From Atriophallophorus winterbourni (taxonomy: Eukaryota; Platyhelminthes; Trematoda; Plagiorchiida; Microphallidae): a stretch of 64,000 nucleotides of DNA. Position 1 is the stretch's first letter. Each line of letters starts with the position of its first letter. The stretch covers positions 1-64,000 of the forward strand of contig JACCGJ010018493.1 in the NCBI GenBank assembly GCA_013407085.1, written 5' to 3'. Under the pieces are notes generated by a model. That model was not told where the DNA came from, did not search any database, and saw nothing but the letters and a program-made list of their open reading frames with translations. The position numbers and the translations under genes were made by a program. Shown piece after piece: positions 12,222 through 24,129 of the stretch.

Positions 12222-13499
12222 TCAAATTCAAATTCAAAGATTTATGGTTAAAAAAGTTAATACTTTACAACACCACAGGATGACGGTATTAATAAAACAT
12301 AAAAAAATTCAATAGTATAAAAGCAATACAGAATATCAAATGTAAGGCTCACGAATGTTATTATTTTGCATATGTAAGTCCAATTTCACTTTAAACGCCG
12401 CCATGCATGGAGAGTCCACCACATGTTGGGGTAGGGAATTCCAAAGAAATATAGCACGTATGGTGAAAAAATGGCGCCGACAGTCAATACGGAATCTTGG
12501 GACGTAAAGGGATAAGGTATGTCCGCGTGTCACTTTCCCTTCACACACATCAAGCAAGTGTTTTAGTGGATGTCCTTCGGTAGACACAATTATATAAGTC
12601 AGAATAATATCGCGTCGTATCCTCCTTTGGGTAAAATCGCATAGACCCAGACGTCGCAATCTTTCGGTGTACGGAACATTGCGAAGACCCATCACTAACT
12701 TTGTTGCTCTGTGATAGATTTTATCGAAGAGAGCAATATCCTTTCGCAGCCAAGGAGCACACACCTCTACCGCATACTCCATCGTAGGGCGAAGGTAGAC
12801 ATTCATTATCCTTGGTAACGTTACCAGAGAGAATCTTCCAAATATTATTCGAAAGATACCTAACAATCTGTTTGCTCGTCGATATATGTTCTGACAGTGC
12901 GCTGTGCTCTTCAGGTTCCCGCTAATCCACACTCCAAGATCTTTTTCTAACGAGCTCCATGCTAGGTTCTCAGTTCCCAATCGATATGTCCAAGGAACAT
13001 TCTTGCCAAGATGGAGCATCTTACATTTCTGTATGTTGAATGACATGTCATTCATTGCCGCCCAATTCGACACGCTGTCCAAATCCGTTTGCAGTTTCTC
13101 ACAGTTCTCTGCAGAACTTATTGGCGTCCAAATTTTCATATCATCCGCGAACAGGACCATTTTGGACGATATGAGGGGGGGTAAATCATTTATGTACAAC
13201 AGAAAGAGGAGCGGGCCTAGCACAGACCCTTGTGGGACTCCACTGGTGGTTTTGAACGTTTGGGATAGCGCTCCGTTAACTTTAACTCGGGCGTCGCGAT
13301 CTGAAAGATAGTCGCACAACCATGAGAGGAGTTGATCACATATTCCTAAACGCATCAGTTTTTGAAGAAGCAAATGATGATTGACTCTGTCGTCGCAGAA
13401 ATCTCGTGGAGAATGTATTCCGAGAAGTATTGTAATTCTAGGTGTTCCGGAAGATGCTGCTGACGTACCTTCTCAAGAAAAGTCTGAGCACGACCACAA
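12222..13499 (-). mobile_element. Young 5'-truncated LINE insertion with inverted 5' segment
   Basis: The inserted sequence is flanked by the 5-bp direct repeat ACGAT at 12,217-12,221 and 13,500-13,504. Removing it and one repeat restores the host LINE endonuclease reading (LLDD then IPLHNH). The right ~1.1 kb of its minus-strand body is RT. The last ~115 bp (13,385-13,499) is ORF1 sequence of the same family in the opposite orientation, matching 22,015-22,130 of the near-full-length copy. The tail is (TTGAAT)n at 12,222-12,238. Inverted 5' ends of this kind are a known product of LINE integration (twin priming). Confidence 0.88.
12336..13373 (-). pseudogene. LINE reverse transcriptase, C-terminal half (open, 5'-truncated)
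   Basis: A 345-codon uninterrupted frame. It holds RVKVNGALSQTF, TSGVPQGSVLGPLLFLLYIN, the catalytic LFADDMKIW, WSSLEKDLGVWISGNL, IIFGRFSLVTLPRIMN, IYHRATKLV, LCDFTQRRIRRDI, DCRRHFF and FLWNSLPQHV. It lacks the finger/palm A segment and the endonuclease, so it cannot act alone. It is about 95% identical in protein to 19,187-18,204 (17 or so differences in 327 residues by eye), which marks both as recent members of one subfamily. Confidence 0.9.
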
Positions 13500-15835
13500 A
13501 CGATATTCCTCTTCATAACCACATAGCATGTAATACCTGATAATGCGGAACCGATTTACCTTCACTCTTGGATCTCGTTCTGACAAGCAATGAACATGAC
13601 ATTGTTAACGTTGCTTACGAAAGTCTACTTGGACTAAGTGGTCACGTCGTATTCCAGTTTAACTATCTGTTTGAAGCTCTAATAAAAAATGATGGCCGTA
13701 AAACAGTTAGGCGGATCAACACTACGGCGTTGAGTGATGCGCTTAAAAACACGATTAACTGCCAACCGGAAACGAGCAACGTACATGAATTTTGGGTATG
13801 GCTAATATCTAATCTCAAGAGTTCAATCGAAGTGAGCTCCGTATTTGTCCTCAGGAACTCAAGAAAAAACCTTGAATTTAAACTAAGTAGCAGAACTCGT
13901 AAGTGGTTAACGGTACGAAACTTTGCTTAACGTCACCATCCGCAAAACCCATCATCAAAGACCTGTAAAACATTCCGTATACGGCGGAAAAAGTAAACAA
14001 ATTTGTCATCCAAGACAAGTTGTACTTCCAAGAAGTGATGTCAAGCATGATTTAGCGAAACCCCAAAATAATTTATCGTATGGTTAACAATCAAGCTAAG
14101 GTGAAACCTGGAGTTGCGTCCGTGAACACATCAGCTGGACCAACAACAACTGTAGCAGAAACTGCTGAAGCATCAGCCATGTTTTATTCATCTGTATTCA
14201 ACCCGCGAGAACATGCAATAATCATCTCAAATCAAACTCTTCAACCACGGTTGCCATAAGTTAAATAAAGGTCACTTCGAAACGCCTCTTTCAATGTTTA
14301 TTTAATCTGCAAACTGAAAAGTCTCCTGGGGCCGAGGGAATAACCCCACTAATATTGAGGCAATGTGCGAGTTTGCTATACAAACCACTCACAAACAAGC
14401 AAACACTGGCAAATGGAGTGATTCCTACAGATTAGAAACGCGGAATAATTTCTCATATTTAAAAAGGTGGAAGTCGCTCCGATATTTCTCATTACATACC
14501 CGTTTGTCTGTTACCTGTGATTGCAAAATTACTTGAGCGATTCATTTTTGAAGATCCAATAAAAAACATTTCGAGAATAATCAGTTTCTTTCGAGGAACC
14601 AGCATCGATTTAAACGTAATTATTTCTGTTTGTTTAGTTTACTGCTAACGCTAGATGATTGGGCAAAATCGGTAGATAAAGCGCAAGCAATACACGCCTG
14701 CTACTTGGCTTGGTGTCTCTGGAAAGTTGTTGAATTGGCTAAATGATTTCTCAAAAAATCGCACTAACCAGGAACGCGTTAATGATGCATTATGCAAACA
14801 AATCGCAGCAACCAGCGGAGTTCCCCAAGGTTCAATCATTCGATCCTCTTTCTGATTTATGTCAATGAAGTTCCGGAAATTGTTCTTTGTAACATTTCGT
14901 TATTCGCGGATGACATAAAGATATGGCGCTGCATTCGTTGTCCAGAAGACTGTCGGCTATTATAAAAATATCTTGATGCGCTTCACAGCTGGTCTTTGAA
15001 GATCACACTGTCGTTTAACTTCAACAAATGCAGGATCATGAATGTGGGGAATCGAGTAGAATTCACATATCATGTAGGTTTGCATGTCCTTGAAAATTGC
15101 AGTGAAGAAAAAGATTTGGTGTCTGGATATGCTCCAGTTTAAAAACCTCACTTCAAACTAGCAATGCCTTTAGAAAAGCAACACGTGTCCTAAATCTACT
15201 CAAACGGGTATTTGGTAAATTTTCGCCCAAAATATTCCCAAGGATCATTATTACATACTTGAGACCAGTCATGGAATACGGTGTGCAGTCACGGTCTCCG
15301 TGGCTCAAGGAGGATGTAGAACTTATGCAGCGAATCTATCACCGCTCAACAAAACTAGTTCTCAGCATCCGAAACAAACGTTATAAATAAAAGATAGCTC
15401 AAATGAATCTGTTTGACTTTCCTTATCGACGAATCAGAGGAGATATTGTCTTAATTTACAAAACATTCCATACCCCGAACCATCCCTTACAGGATTTATT
15501 CACGCGAAGAGATACGAGAAATTATCGGACCCATGAATATGTGCTGGTCGTACCCCATTCCTGCCTGAACTGTAGAAGGTATTATTACTCTGTCTGTGCC
15601 TGTTTTACTTGGAACAGTTTACCTTCTACCGTTGCCCACTCCACTAGTTTGCGTCAATATAAAATGAAATTACAAGACTTTTTATTTAATTATTTGTTTC
15701 GCGATCACATTTATACTGCTTAATCTACTTCCATATCTATTTATACACGAAAATTTCAATTTTTACCATCCTATTGTTGTTATAAATCTTGATTCGTTTT
15801 AAACCATTAAAAACCTTCAATTACCCTGAATTACC

Positions 15836-16150
15836 TTGAATGAATATATGCTAGTGGTATACTATTCCGGCTTGAACTGTAGACGGTATTTTTATTTGAT
15901 CCATATCTGTTATACATGGAAGAGTTTACCTTTTACCGTTGCTCACTGTACTAGCATACATGTGTTTGAAACAAATTAAGAGGAAAATTTATTGAATTAT
16001 TCGTTTCCCGAATACTTATATGCTGTTTAATCTAAACGTTTATTTTGTTTTATATACACACATTTTATTTTTATCACCCTATGGTTGTTGTTAAGCTTTT
16101 TGCTTTTTAGACCATTAAAAACCTTGAATTGCTTCGAATTACCCTGAGTG
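15836..16150 (+). pseudogene. Extra LINE 3' end fragment
   Basis: A second C-terminal fragment (GLNCRRYFYLIHICYTWKSLPF, in pieces) begins about 15,850, directly after the tail of the previous copy. It ends in AGACCATTAAAAACCTTGAATTGCTTCGAATTACC at about 16,110-16,145. It is the counterpart of 8745-8945, but here the 3' UTR is complete. Confidence 0.75.
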
Positions 16151-16621
16151 CAAGAATAGTTGTGTTGGAAGGAAGCGTCAATGAATATTCCTCATACAGT
16201 AATGTGTAGTTTTCAACAGATCAAAAGATTCAACAAAAGTATTTCCAAGGGTTAAGGATTATTCCGTTTAAATAAAGCAATCAGCCGTCACACTGTCTGT
16301 GGTTGGGCAAGCTGTGGCAGCACCAGTTGGTTTGCACTGTGATCTCGTGAATCCACATCGCGATGCCAAACCACTTATTCATCACGGTCTTTAGCATGTG
16401 TTCATCCGATGCAATTCGATTAAGTTAGGTAAAGTTATGTATCGGTTCGAACTGACAGTATACAGTATACAGTAAACTGACAGTAATGACCGGAAACTAA
16501 AGAGAGAGTCGTTTGAAAAACAACTAATGATCTCCTCACTTTAGGCTGCCAGACCAGAGTTTTGTTCACAATAGCTACACTTTGCCGTCGTGCTATTCAA
16601 GGGGATTCATCACAGGGCATG
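16151..16621. other. No gene recognised; absent from the copy at 8.95 kb
   Basis: No motif was recognised. The paralogous stretch at 8.9 kb goes directly from LINE sequence into the duplicated block. This segment, plus the end of the preceding LINE tail, is therefore either an insertion here or a deletion there (roughly 580 bp). Confidence 0.5.
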
Positions 16622-17518
16622 AAATGTGGTGAATGATCTCTGTAACGTGTAACATATGAATCAATTGCAAGATATGTTCTACCACCTGGCACTTATGTAA
16701 AGGGCTGTTTTGGTCCAGAAGTGCGTAGGTATGAAAACGTGTGGCCTCTCAGCGTGATGTTTGGCACTGAGCTGGTGATGTAACTTGGTATGCAATTCCA
16801 AAATAGATAAAATTCACTAGCTTTCTAGATTCTTTGAAAGCCGGAATAGCTTTAAATAGCAATCTTGCTTATTAACACTAGCTCGTTAGTCATCTAAGTG
16901 ATTGTGTTGTCCAAGGCTGACGATGTAAATTAACGTGAATACGGTCATGGTCACAATTTCATTTCTAGTTTATTATTAGAAATAAATCCGTTGTTTTTAA
17001 TCGAATATACTTGACGTGTTGGTGAATATGTCTTGTAAAAGCGCAAATTGAACTTGATCAAACTTGTGAAAAGTGGAAATCACATATGTGATATGGTGGT
17101 GATTTGCTAATCATTGTCTGTTTAGTGGGCTGTATGGAAGTACCCAAACTTTGTTATTCGCAAGTTGTGTCAGATTCTGCGTAAGCTGCTGCGATGGAAT
17201 CTTATATATTATTCCATTAGTCACCTGATATTTTCCAATGCATACTTAGCCCATGCATCTAAGAAAACTTTACATTTTGAGTCCATGGATCTACATGTGT
17301 CATCCCATCAATCGAAAACGTCTTTTGCTATTTGGATTTTTACCTGTATCTTAAACTGCTCAGTAAGCAATCAAATCCCGTGTTTGGTTGTTACATTGTT
17401 CGTAGTTGTAATATTATTCTGTAGCTTTTTGTAAAGCTATATACTTTTCAGACCATTAAAATTGAATGTGAATTGAATTGAGTTTTAATTAAACAAATTA
17501 TACTCAAGCTTACGTCCA
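16622..17518 (+). repeat. Duplicated block, copy 2 (~897 bp)
   Basis: Counterpart of 8952-9846. Both copies stop matching at the same point, just after CTCAAGCTTACGTCCA. It carries the same LINE-like 3' end and the same 89-codon chance frame (17,165-17,434). Confidence 0.85.
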
Positions 17519-18077
17519 GACGTGCAACAGAGGAGGAAGCAAGAGTTGGATAGAGTTTGCACGATCAAAAATTTTAATCACTTGTAGATAGGTTTAACCC
17601 ATGAGCTCGAGCGGAATTCTTCATTTGCACCACACATCCTACGACCGGTTTCGTGTTGTACGTTACGACACGTAGGAGCACTTCGATTTAGATCTATCTG
17701 CCATAAAAAAGTGAAGGGGAGGTTATTAAGGTTTGGACTTGTATCCCGCTGTTGGATTATTCACTAATCAGCATTCGAGCTTACAAACAGACTAGCAGAT
17801 AACCCCGTTTGGAATCGGCCAGGGACTGTTTTAAAATACGATTGAAATCGTCTCAAGTCGGTGTACAACAAAATATTCCTGTTAAGCTTTTGGTTGATTA
17901 TGTAGTTAAGGTGCGAAGTGCATTATGAGAAGATGCACAACGGTAGTCAAAATCGAACGATATGCAATTCGCCAGTGTCTGTCAAACGAACCCAGCTTGG
18001 CGATGGTTTAACATTGTAAGAGTCGGCACGAAATGAACTGACAAATCAGATCGAAGTGGCAACCGGAACAGACATAT
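17519..18077. other. No gene recognised
   Basis: Unique-looking sequence with no motif seen. A TTCAAA repeat tract begins at its right end and belongs to the LINE tail that follows. Confidence 0.5.
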
Positions 18078-18203
18078 TTCAAATTCAAATTCAAATTCAA
18101 ATTCAAAGATTTATGGTTAAAAATTTAATACTTTACAACACCACAGGATGACGGTATTAATAAAACATGAAGAAATACATTAGTATAAAAGCAATAAGGG
18201 ATA

Positions 18204-21075
18204 TCAAATGTAAGGCTCACGAATGTTATTCTTTTGCATGTGTAAGTCCAATTTCACTTTAAACGCCGCCATGCAAGGAGAGTCCAACACATGTTGGGGT
18301 AGGGAATTCCAAAGAAATATAGCACGTATGGCGAAAAAATGGCGCCGACAGTCAATATGGGAACTTGGGACGTAAAGGGATAAGGTATGTCCGCGTGTCA
18401 CTTTCCCATCACACACATCAAGCAAGTGTTTTAGTGGATGTCCTTCGGTAGACACAATTCTATAAGTCAGAATAATATCGCGTCGTATCCTCCTTTCGGT
18501 AAAGTCGCATAGACCCAGACGTCGCAATCTTTCGGTGTACGGAACATTGCGAAGACCCATCACTAACTTTGTTGCTCTATGATAGATTTTATCGAAGAGA
18601 GCAATATCCTTTCGCAGCCAAGGAGCCCAGACCTCTACCGCATACTCCATCGTAGGGCGAATGTAGACATTCATTATCCTTGGTAACGTTACCAGAGAGA
18701 ATCTTCCAAATATTCTTCGAAAGATACCCAACAATCTGTTTGCCCGTCGATATGTGTTCTGGCAGTGCGCTGTGCTCTTCAGGTTCCCGCTAATCCACAC
18801 TCCAAGATCTTTTTCTAACGAGCTCCATGCTAGGTTTTCAGTTCCCAATCGATATGGCCAAGGAACATTCTTGCCAAGATGGAGCATCTTACATTTCTGT
18901 ATGTTGAATGACATGTCATTCATGGCCGCCCAATTCGACACGCTGTCCAAATCCGTTTGTAGTTTCTCACAATCCTCTGCAGAACTTATTGTCGTCCAAA
19001 TTTTCATATCATCCGCGAACAGGACCATTTTGGACGATATGAGGGGGGGTAAATCATTTATGTACAACAGAAAGAGGAGCGGGCCTAGCACAGACCCTTG
19101 TGGGACTCCATTGGTGGTTTTGAACGTTTGGGATAGCGCTCCGTTAACTTTAACTCGGGCGTCGCGATCTGACAGATAGTCGCACAACCATCAGAGGAGT
19201 GGATCACATATTCCTAAACGCATCCGTTTTTGAAGAAGCAAATGATGATTGACTCTGTCATAAGCTTCCGAAATGTCTAGGTAACAGACGTGGATGCAAG
19301 AACTTTTATCCATCTCCTTTGTCCAGTCGTCTAACGTGAGGCGAATATTTGTGAGACAAGATCGGTGTGATCGAAATCCATGCTGCGCTGGCGAAAACAA
19401 ATTATGCGATTCGAAGTGTGCAACTATTGTTTCCGAGACTATACGTTCCATGAGCTTAGCAATAACAGGTAAAAGTGTGACGGGACGATAATTTGCAGCG
19501 TCAGATCGGCAACCGCCTTTGAAGATAGGTGTTATCACGCCGAACTTCCAATCTTTCGGTACAAATCCCTTAAGCAACGAATAGTTAAACAGGCTGGAGA
19601 GCGGTTCACAAAGCTGATGGTGACAGAACCTGAGCACATGCGGTGTGATGCCATCCGCTCCTGGGGATTTTCTTACCTTTGAGCAAATGACTTGCAACAA
19701 TCATTGGATTTATCGAAATATCGCACAACGTTTTGATTCCTGTTTCAATTGAATACTCAGAACGTTCCACTAAAACCTTTGGCACGAACTCCTTAGAATA
19801 GTAAATTGCCAGAGCATTTGCGGTTTCTAATGCTGTTTCAGTTAGTTTTTCGCCATTCTGGATGGGAAAAATACCTGGTTTGACTTTTGCTTTCGCGTTC
19901 ATGATTTTGTAAAATAACTTAGGGTTGCGTTCCATTTTCGACAGGAGCATCAATTGGTGCGCTTCCTTATCTTCTCGAATAAGCGCAGTCACTTTGTTGC
20001 GTAACATACGGAAATGTTGCCAAGAAGTAGAAGTAGTGTTGGCTTTATGCTGCACCCACGCTGCTCGCTTCAGTGCTATCCACTTTTTTGTTCTGCTGCG
20101 GACAACAAAACGAAGTTCATCGACGCACCTTTTCTGAACGATCTGCGAGTTCTCGTCTATCTTCATTTTCAGAAAACCTACAAGCTCGTTCCATTGCGAG
20201 TCAGGGATTATATTGTCCGTCTGAAAGTGCGGAATCTGCACGAGCGATTTACTCAGGGCCAATTTATCTACCCGTCGAACCACCCCATTCGGAGTAAGCG
20301 ATTGCTGAGTACTGCAAACATAGTCGAACACAAGCACTGAATGGTCGCTAAGACCCAGTGGAGCCTGGAATTCGATCGCTTCGATAGATTGTTCCTCCGA
20401 CGGTAACACCAAATCCAAGACAGGGGGGCGGTGAGAACCTCTTCTCCGGGTGCATTCGTGAACATGGTTGTATAACGGGATTGAATCTAGTACCTCTCTA
20501 AATCGGTATTTTGGTGTTTGTGGGGAGTGATCGTCCCTGAGATAAAGGGTGGACAGATTAAAATCACCCATAATAAGTGTCGTTGCTTGCTGTGTGCGAG
20601 TCAAGCGCTGAAGCACTTGGATCAACCTTTCGTTGTACGATTCCGTAGATGAAGGGGGCCGGTAGACCACACCAATAATGCAGACTTCACCAGACATCAG
20701 TGTTAAAGTGCACCAAATTGTATCCTCGAGCGTGAATTCTGTCTTGTCTATTGGATGGCACTGGAGTCTATTATGGTAATAAAGAGCAACACCACCACCG
20801 CATCTCTCTCGATCGTTCCTTATCAAATTCATATTTGGAATTGATATCTCCGATTCAATCAATTGGGAAGAATACCATGTTTCTGTAATGGCGATAATGT
20901 CAGGTGAGTAGCGCGAACATATCTCGGTTAGCTCAGCTAATTTGTTCGGAAGGCTTTGTGCATTTGTATATAAAGATCTTATAAAGTTCGTGGTGTTCAA
21001 ATCATGAAAAGTTATTAGAGGACCGACTCGGTTAGAGTCGGAATACTCAAATTTTTTGGAGCTATCGCATGACAT
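18204..21075 (-). pseudogene. LINE ORF2, endonuclease-reverse transcriptase with two lesions
   Basis: It begins with ATG at 21,075 (MSCDSSKKFEYS). Endonuclease landmarks are SLYTNAQSLPNKL, AITETWYSS, GGGVALYY, VVYRPPSS, MGDFNLSTL, PPVLDLVLPS and PLGLSDHSVL. Linker landmarks are LRFVVRSRTKKW and KMERNPKLFYKI. A frameshift near 19,690 moves the reading to 19,700-19,191 (KSPGADGITPHVL, PIFKGGCRSDAANYRPVTLL, QHGFRSHRSC, CYLDISEAYDRV). After the TGA at 19,188 the frame continues at 19,187-18,204 (SDRDARVKVNGAL, NGVPQGSVLGP, LFADDMKIW, FLWNSLPQHVL). All catalytic residues are present across the pieces. Confidence 0.9.
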
Positions 21076-21094
21076 TCAGGTTGAACCTCATCAC

Positions 21095-21750
21095 CCTGGT
21101 TAAAGAAAGACATCAATCTCTTGCAGCGAATCTATCATCGGACCACGAAGCTCGTGTGCGGCTTAAAGCACAAACAATACGAAGATCGTATTGCAAACCT
21201 CAACCTCTTCGACTCTCCTTACCGACGTCTTAGAGGTGATCTGATCCTAATGTTTAACATATTGCATACCCCCAGCCATCCCCTTAATACACTATTCACA
21301 CGACAACCACCAAGAACCAGCCGGAGTCATGAGTACACAGTACTAATTCCCGACTCGCGACTGAACTGTCGAAGATATTTTTATTCTGTACGTGTATGTT
21401 TCACTTGGAACTCCCTACCCTCGAATGTTGCACATGCACCCAACTTGGATATATTCAAATCCAGCTTAGACAAATTCCTGTCGACCCATCCGAACATTGA
21501 GACTATGTATTCCACAACCTAATAACTTTGAACTCACACATCAAATCATCTCGACCCCATGGACATATATGTGCCATTCCACTGAGTGAAAACAGTTTCT
21601 ATCAGTTGGATTTTTACCTGATTCCCGAACTGTTCAGTAAGCAAACAAAACCCGTTTTTACCGAGATATGTTATTTGTAAATTTCCATAATTTTCTGTGG
21701 TTTTTGTAAAGCTATATGCTTTTTAGACCATTAAAAATGAATTGAATTGA
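21095..21750 (+). mobile_element. 5'-truncated LINE tail inserted into another LINE
   Basis: A 656-bp insert flanked by ATCAC at 21,090-21,094 and 21,751-21,755. It starts within PWLKKDINLLQ and is open at 21,121-21,522: QRIYHRTTKLVCGL, RRLRGDLILMFNIL, LNCRRYFYSVRVCFTWNSLPS. It ends with a 3' UTR and AGACCATTAAAAATGAATTGAATTGA. It lies opposite in orientation to the host LINE and separates that element's ORF1 from ORF2. Its 3' UTR resembles the end of the duplicated blocks at 9.6-9.8 and 17.3-17.5 kb. Confidence 0.88.
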
Positions 21751-21756
21751 ATCACT

Positions 21757-23103
21757 AGGCGTTTTTGGGTCAGTACCATCCGTTAACTTGCTTCCGGCTA
21801 TTACCTTGGGCAAGCTCAACATGACGTTTTGTGGTAGGTTTTTTCTATTAGCTTTCCATTCACGTTTGATAGTATCCATCATTTCGGTTGTGAAGAAGGT
21901 TAGCTTTTAAGGGCTAGGACCTTGCCCTTTATAGTTGGCAGACCGCGGTATCCTAAAAGCATCCACAAGTGTGGCATTTTTAATACCAATTGTTTCGGCT
22001 AGATATTTCCATTGTTTGTGGTCGTGCTCAGACTTTTCTTGAGAAGGTACGTCAGCAGCATCTTCCGGAACACCTAGAATTACAATACTTCTCGGATTAC
22101 AGTCTCCACGAGATTTCTGCGACGACTTTCGCTCCCACCATGGTAAGTCTGCATGGATACGACATGTAGTCTCTGGAACACCTCTAAGATTGTAAGCATT
22201 CAAGAGTACGTTTTCCACGTCCTCCGCAGATTGCAGCGTTATTCTTAAAAGGCGAGGATCATCCTTGTGAGGAGAATTCAGGTGGCGGTTTAATCGAACT
22301 ACTGATGAAGGAGTAACTGCGGCCATGCTCATCTGACTGCAGAGTTTATACCACTCAGCTAAGTCATGTTTTTGCTTAGCTTCAAACAGCGTTTCCTGCG
22401 ACTCTGTCACGTTTGTACATATAACGCTAAGGTTTACACCCGCGGATTTTGTTTTATAATGTGAGTCAGTCATTTTAGTAGCAGTGGTTTTTTTGAGTCC
22501 TTTTTCGTTTCCGTTAAGTCGAGGAGTCACTGATCCCAACGAACGCCTCCCCGTTTTAGTCACCATCTGCGCGGTTATCTGGGCAAATGTTGGCCTGCTC
22601 GAGTATGATGGATTATCTACCGGCTCTTCGGCAGTAACGACGGGTAACGACGGTGTCTTTATGACGTTTATTATCAGTTCATTTAGTTTTTGTATACTGG
22701 ATTCCATTCCATTTAGACGCGTCTCAATATCATATTCAGGGGTTTTCGTCGCCGAGGCTGACGGTGTTGATTTGGCCTTGCAAACCAGACAAACATAACA
22801 AACACCAGGGCAATTATCTCCATTAATAATCGATACTAAATCCGAGGTCAGCGATTTGTCGCATTTAGCATGAACTTTCGACAAACAATCGTAACACGTG
22901 ACAGACTTTGCCTTAGGACTTACCGACTTTCGGCAAACCGCACACATGCAGCCCGGTGCGCTTTGTTTTCGTTTTGGGGTCATCCGGTCAAGGTTATGAG
23001 CAGCACTGTTCAGTGGTTTGTGCACAAGCATTGGCTCTGTCGAGCGATCGATGATGAATATAGTGTGCGCGACAAAAAATTCAGTGTTCACGAAAACGAG
23101 CAA
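21757..23103 (-). pseudogene. LINE ORF1, PHD-like zinc-finger protein
   Basis: The nucleic-acid-binding ORF1 of the LINE. The likely start is the methionine of MTPKRKQSAPGC (about residue 41 of the 398-codon frame), but earlier starts are open. A cysteine-rich finger follows: CAVC, CYDC, HAKC, then CYVCLVC, in C4HC3 (PHD-like) order at about residues 54-112. Next come a coiled-coil-like segment (SSIQKLNELI), then NLSVICTNV, RLNRHLNSPHKDDPRLLRIT, DLPWWERKS, RSIVILGVPE and DAFRIPRSANYKGQGPSP. The frame stops at 21,907. The continuation to about 21,757 is in another frame (LTFFTTEMMDTIKREWKANR), so one indel separates them. It is then cut by the inserted LINE. Confidence 0.85.
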
Positions 23104-23235
23104 AATCAGAATTTAATCCGGTGATACTCTTCGGTAGTTGACCGCACGATGTTGAAAGTATTACCAGTCGACGGCGAAGAATCTGTGGGGTCTGTGTGGT
23201 AGTTGTTTGCTTTACCTACATAAGATAGATAGGCT

Positions 23236-24129
23236 TATGGTTTGTTATTTGTCTTGCGTGTAATAAACGCCTTTGGCCAATCGGCATTTGTTGTGTTGTG
23301 GTATTCTTGGGTGAACGCGATTAGCGTTGCACTGGGTAACTTCAGGGAAGCAACAAGACACAATCGATGTGCTTTCCGACGGTGGGTAACTTGGTTAATG
23401 TTCGGCCGATGGAACGGAAATGTGATCATTGGCAATATGGAATCAAGCTGCCACTTGTTGACCTGAAATGAACTGGTGCAATCATCGCAGCCCCTCTCTT
23501 CCCCCAACCGCTACAGTAGTATCCTCGCGTTCAGTGCGTCTAAAATAACAAAACTGGCGGTGGAAGCAGACGTAAATATCTAACGCTTGGTCGCACAACG
23601 ATTAAATTCGATTGTTTCTTAACACATATGTTTAGACTTTGAATAATTAAGCAGATGAAACGTTCAACTTTAAAGATTCTTATCCACAGGAAATCATCAA
23701 GCATTAAACAGGATAAAGGCAAATTTGCTAGAAAATGGTGTGCTCTTTCTAGAATACTAAAGATTGCTCGCTCTTTGGAAGTTCAAACGATTTAGTTGTT
23801 CGGGCGGACAATCTTCGTTCCATCGTATTATCCGTTAGAGAGCGATAAGAATACATAAGAATGTGCATCAATTTAAATGCGTTCAACAGTCGTGCTTGAT
23901 TAATTTGATACGCATATGGCCCGCAGCGAAACACTTGAATCAATTGCGCGTATCGATCTTTTGATAATTATGCACGCTTTCATGAACTTGTGCACTCTAT
24001 ACCACACACCAGAGTGCACACCAGTCGCCCTGCAGTCTACTTGCAATGAAATCTCTAGGTATAAGTATCAACGGATGTTAAGAACATGTTCACAAATGCT
24101 TGCCAATTTCACTCTATTGGAGCATACTT
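23236..24129. other. No gene recognised
   Basis: Short overlapping open frames on both strands with no motif. This is unassigned sequence between two LINE pieces. Confidence 0.45.

Larger units (their letters stand above)
10840..15835 (+). pseudogene. Old near-full-length CR1-like LINE, split by a younger LINE
   Basis: Plus-strand element with ORF1 remnants at about 10,880-11,640, where LHDVAVTDTFRIPKSTN corresponds to the conserved FRIPRS block of intact ORF1 copies. The endonuclease starts at 11,750 (KCIYTNTQSLGNKI, TAVTETW, MGEFNLAYL). It is interrupted at 12,222-13,499 by an inserted element and resumes at 13,505 (IPLHNHIACNT, then LDLVLTSNE at 13,571). Linker and RT pieces follow with many stops: LLTLDDWAK, then LFADDIKIW at about 14,905, then LNCRR/FTWNSLPS at about 15,570-15,630 in the frame 15,403-15,723. 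The 3' end has AAACCATTAAAAACCTTCAATTACCCTGAA. It is dead but has all domains in order. Confidence 0.85.
18078..23235 (-). mobile_element. Near-full-length CR1-like LINE with a LINE inserted in it
   Basis: In element order it has a 5' region (about 23,235-23,000), a zinc-finger ORF1 (23,103 to about 21,760), a foreign insertion (21,095-21,750), ORF2 with endonuclease and RT (21,075-18,204), a 3' UTR and a (TTTGAA)n tail at 18,078-18,107. ORF1 has one frameshift near 21,907. ORF2 has a frameshift near 19,690 and a TGA at 19,188-19,190, where the sister copy at 13.3 kb has a serine codon. Few lesions for its length suggest it is young. The 5' boundary is a guess, since no target-site duplication was found. 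Confidence 0.85.

Noticed and set aside
22484..22798. Plus-strand frame opposite the LINE ORF1
   Set aside because: Antisense shadow of a coding region, as are 12,904-13,311, 18,754-19,179, 20,014-20,340 and 56,505-56,819.
18078..23235. Target-site duplication for the near-full-length LINE
   Set aside because: A shared CATA near both ends is too short to support a boundary.
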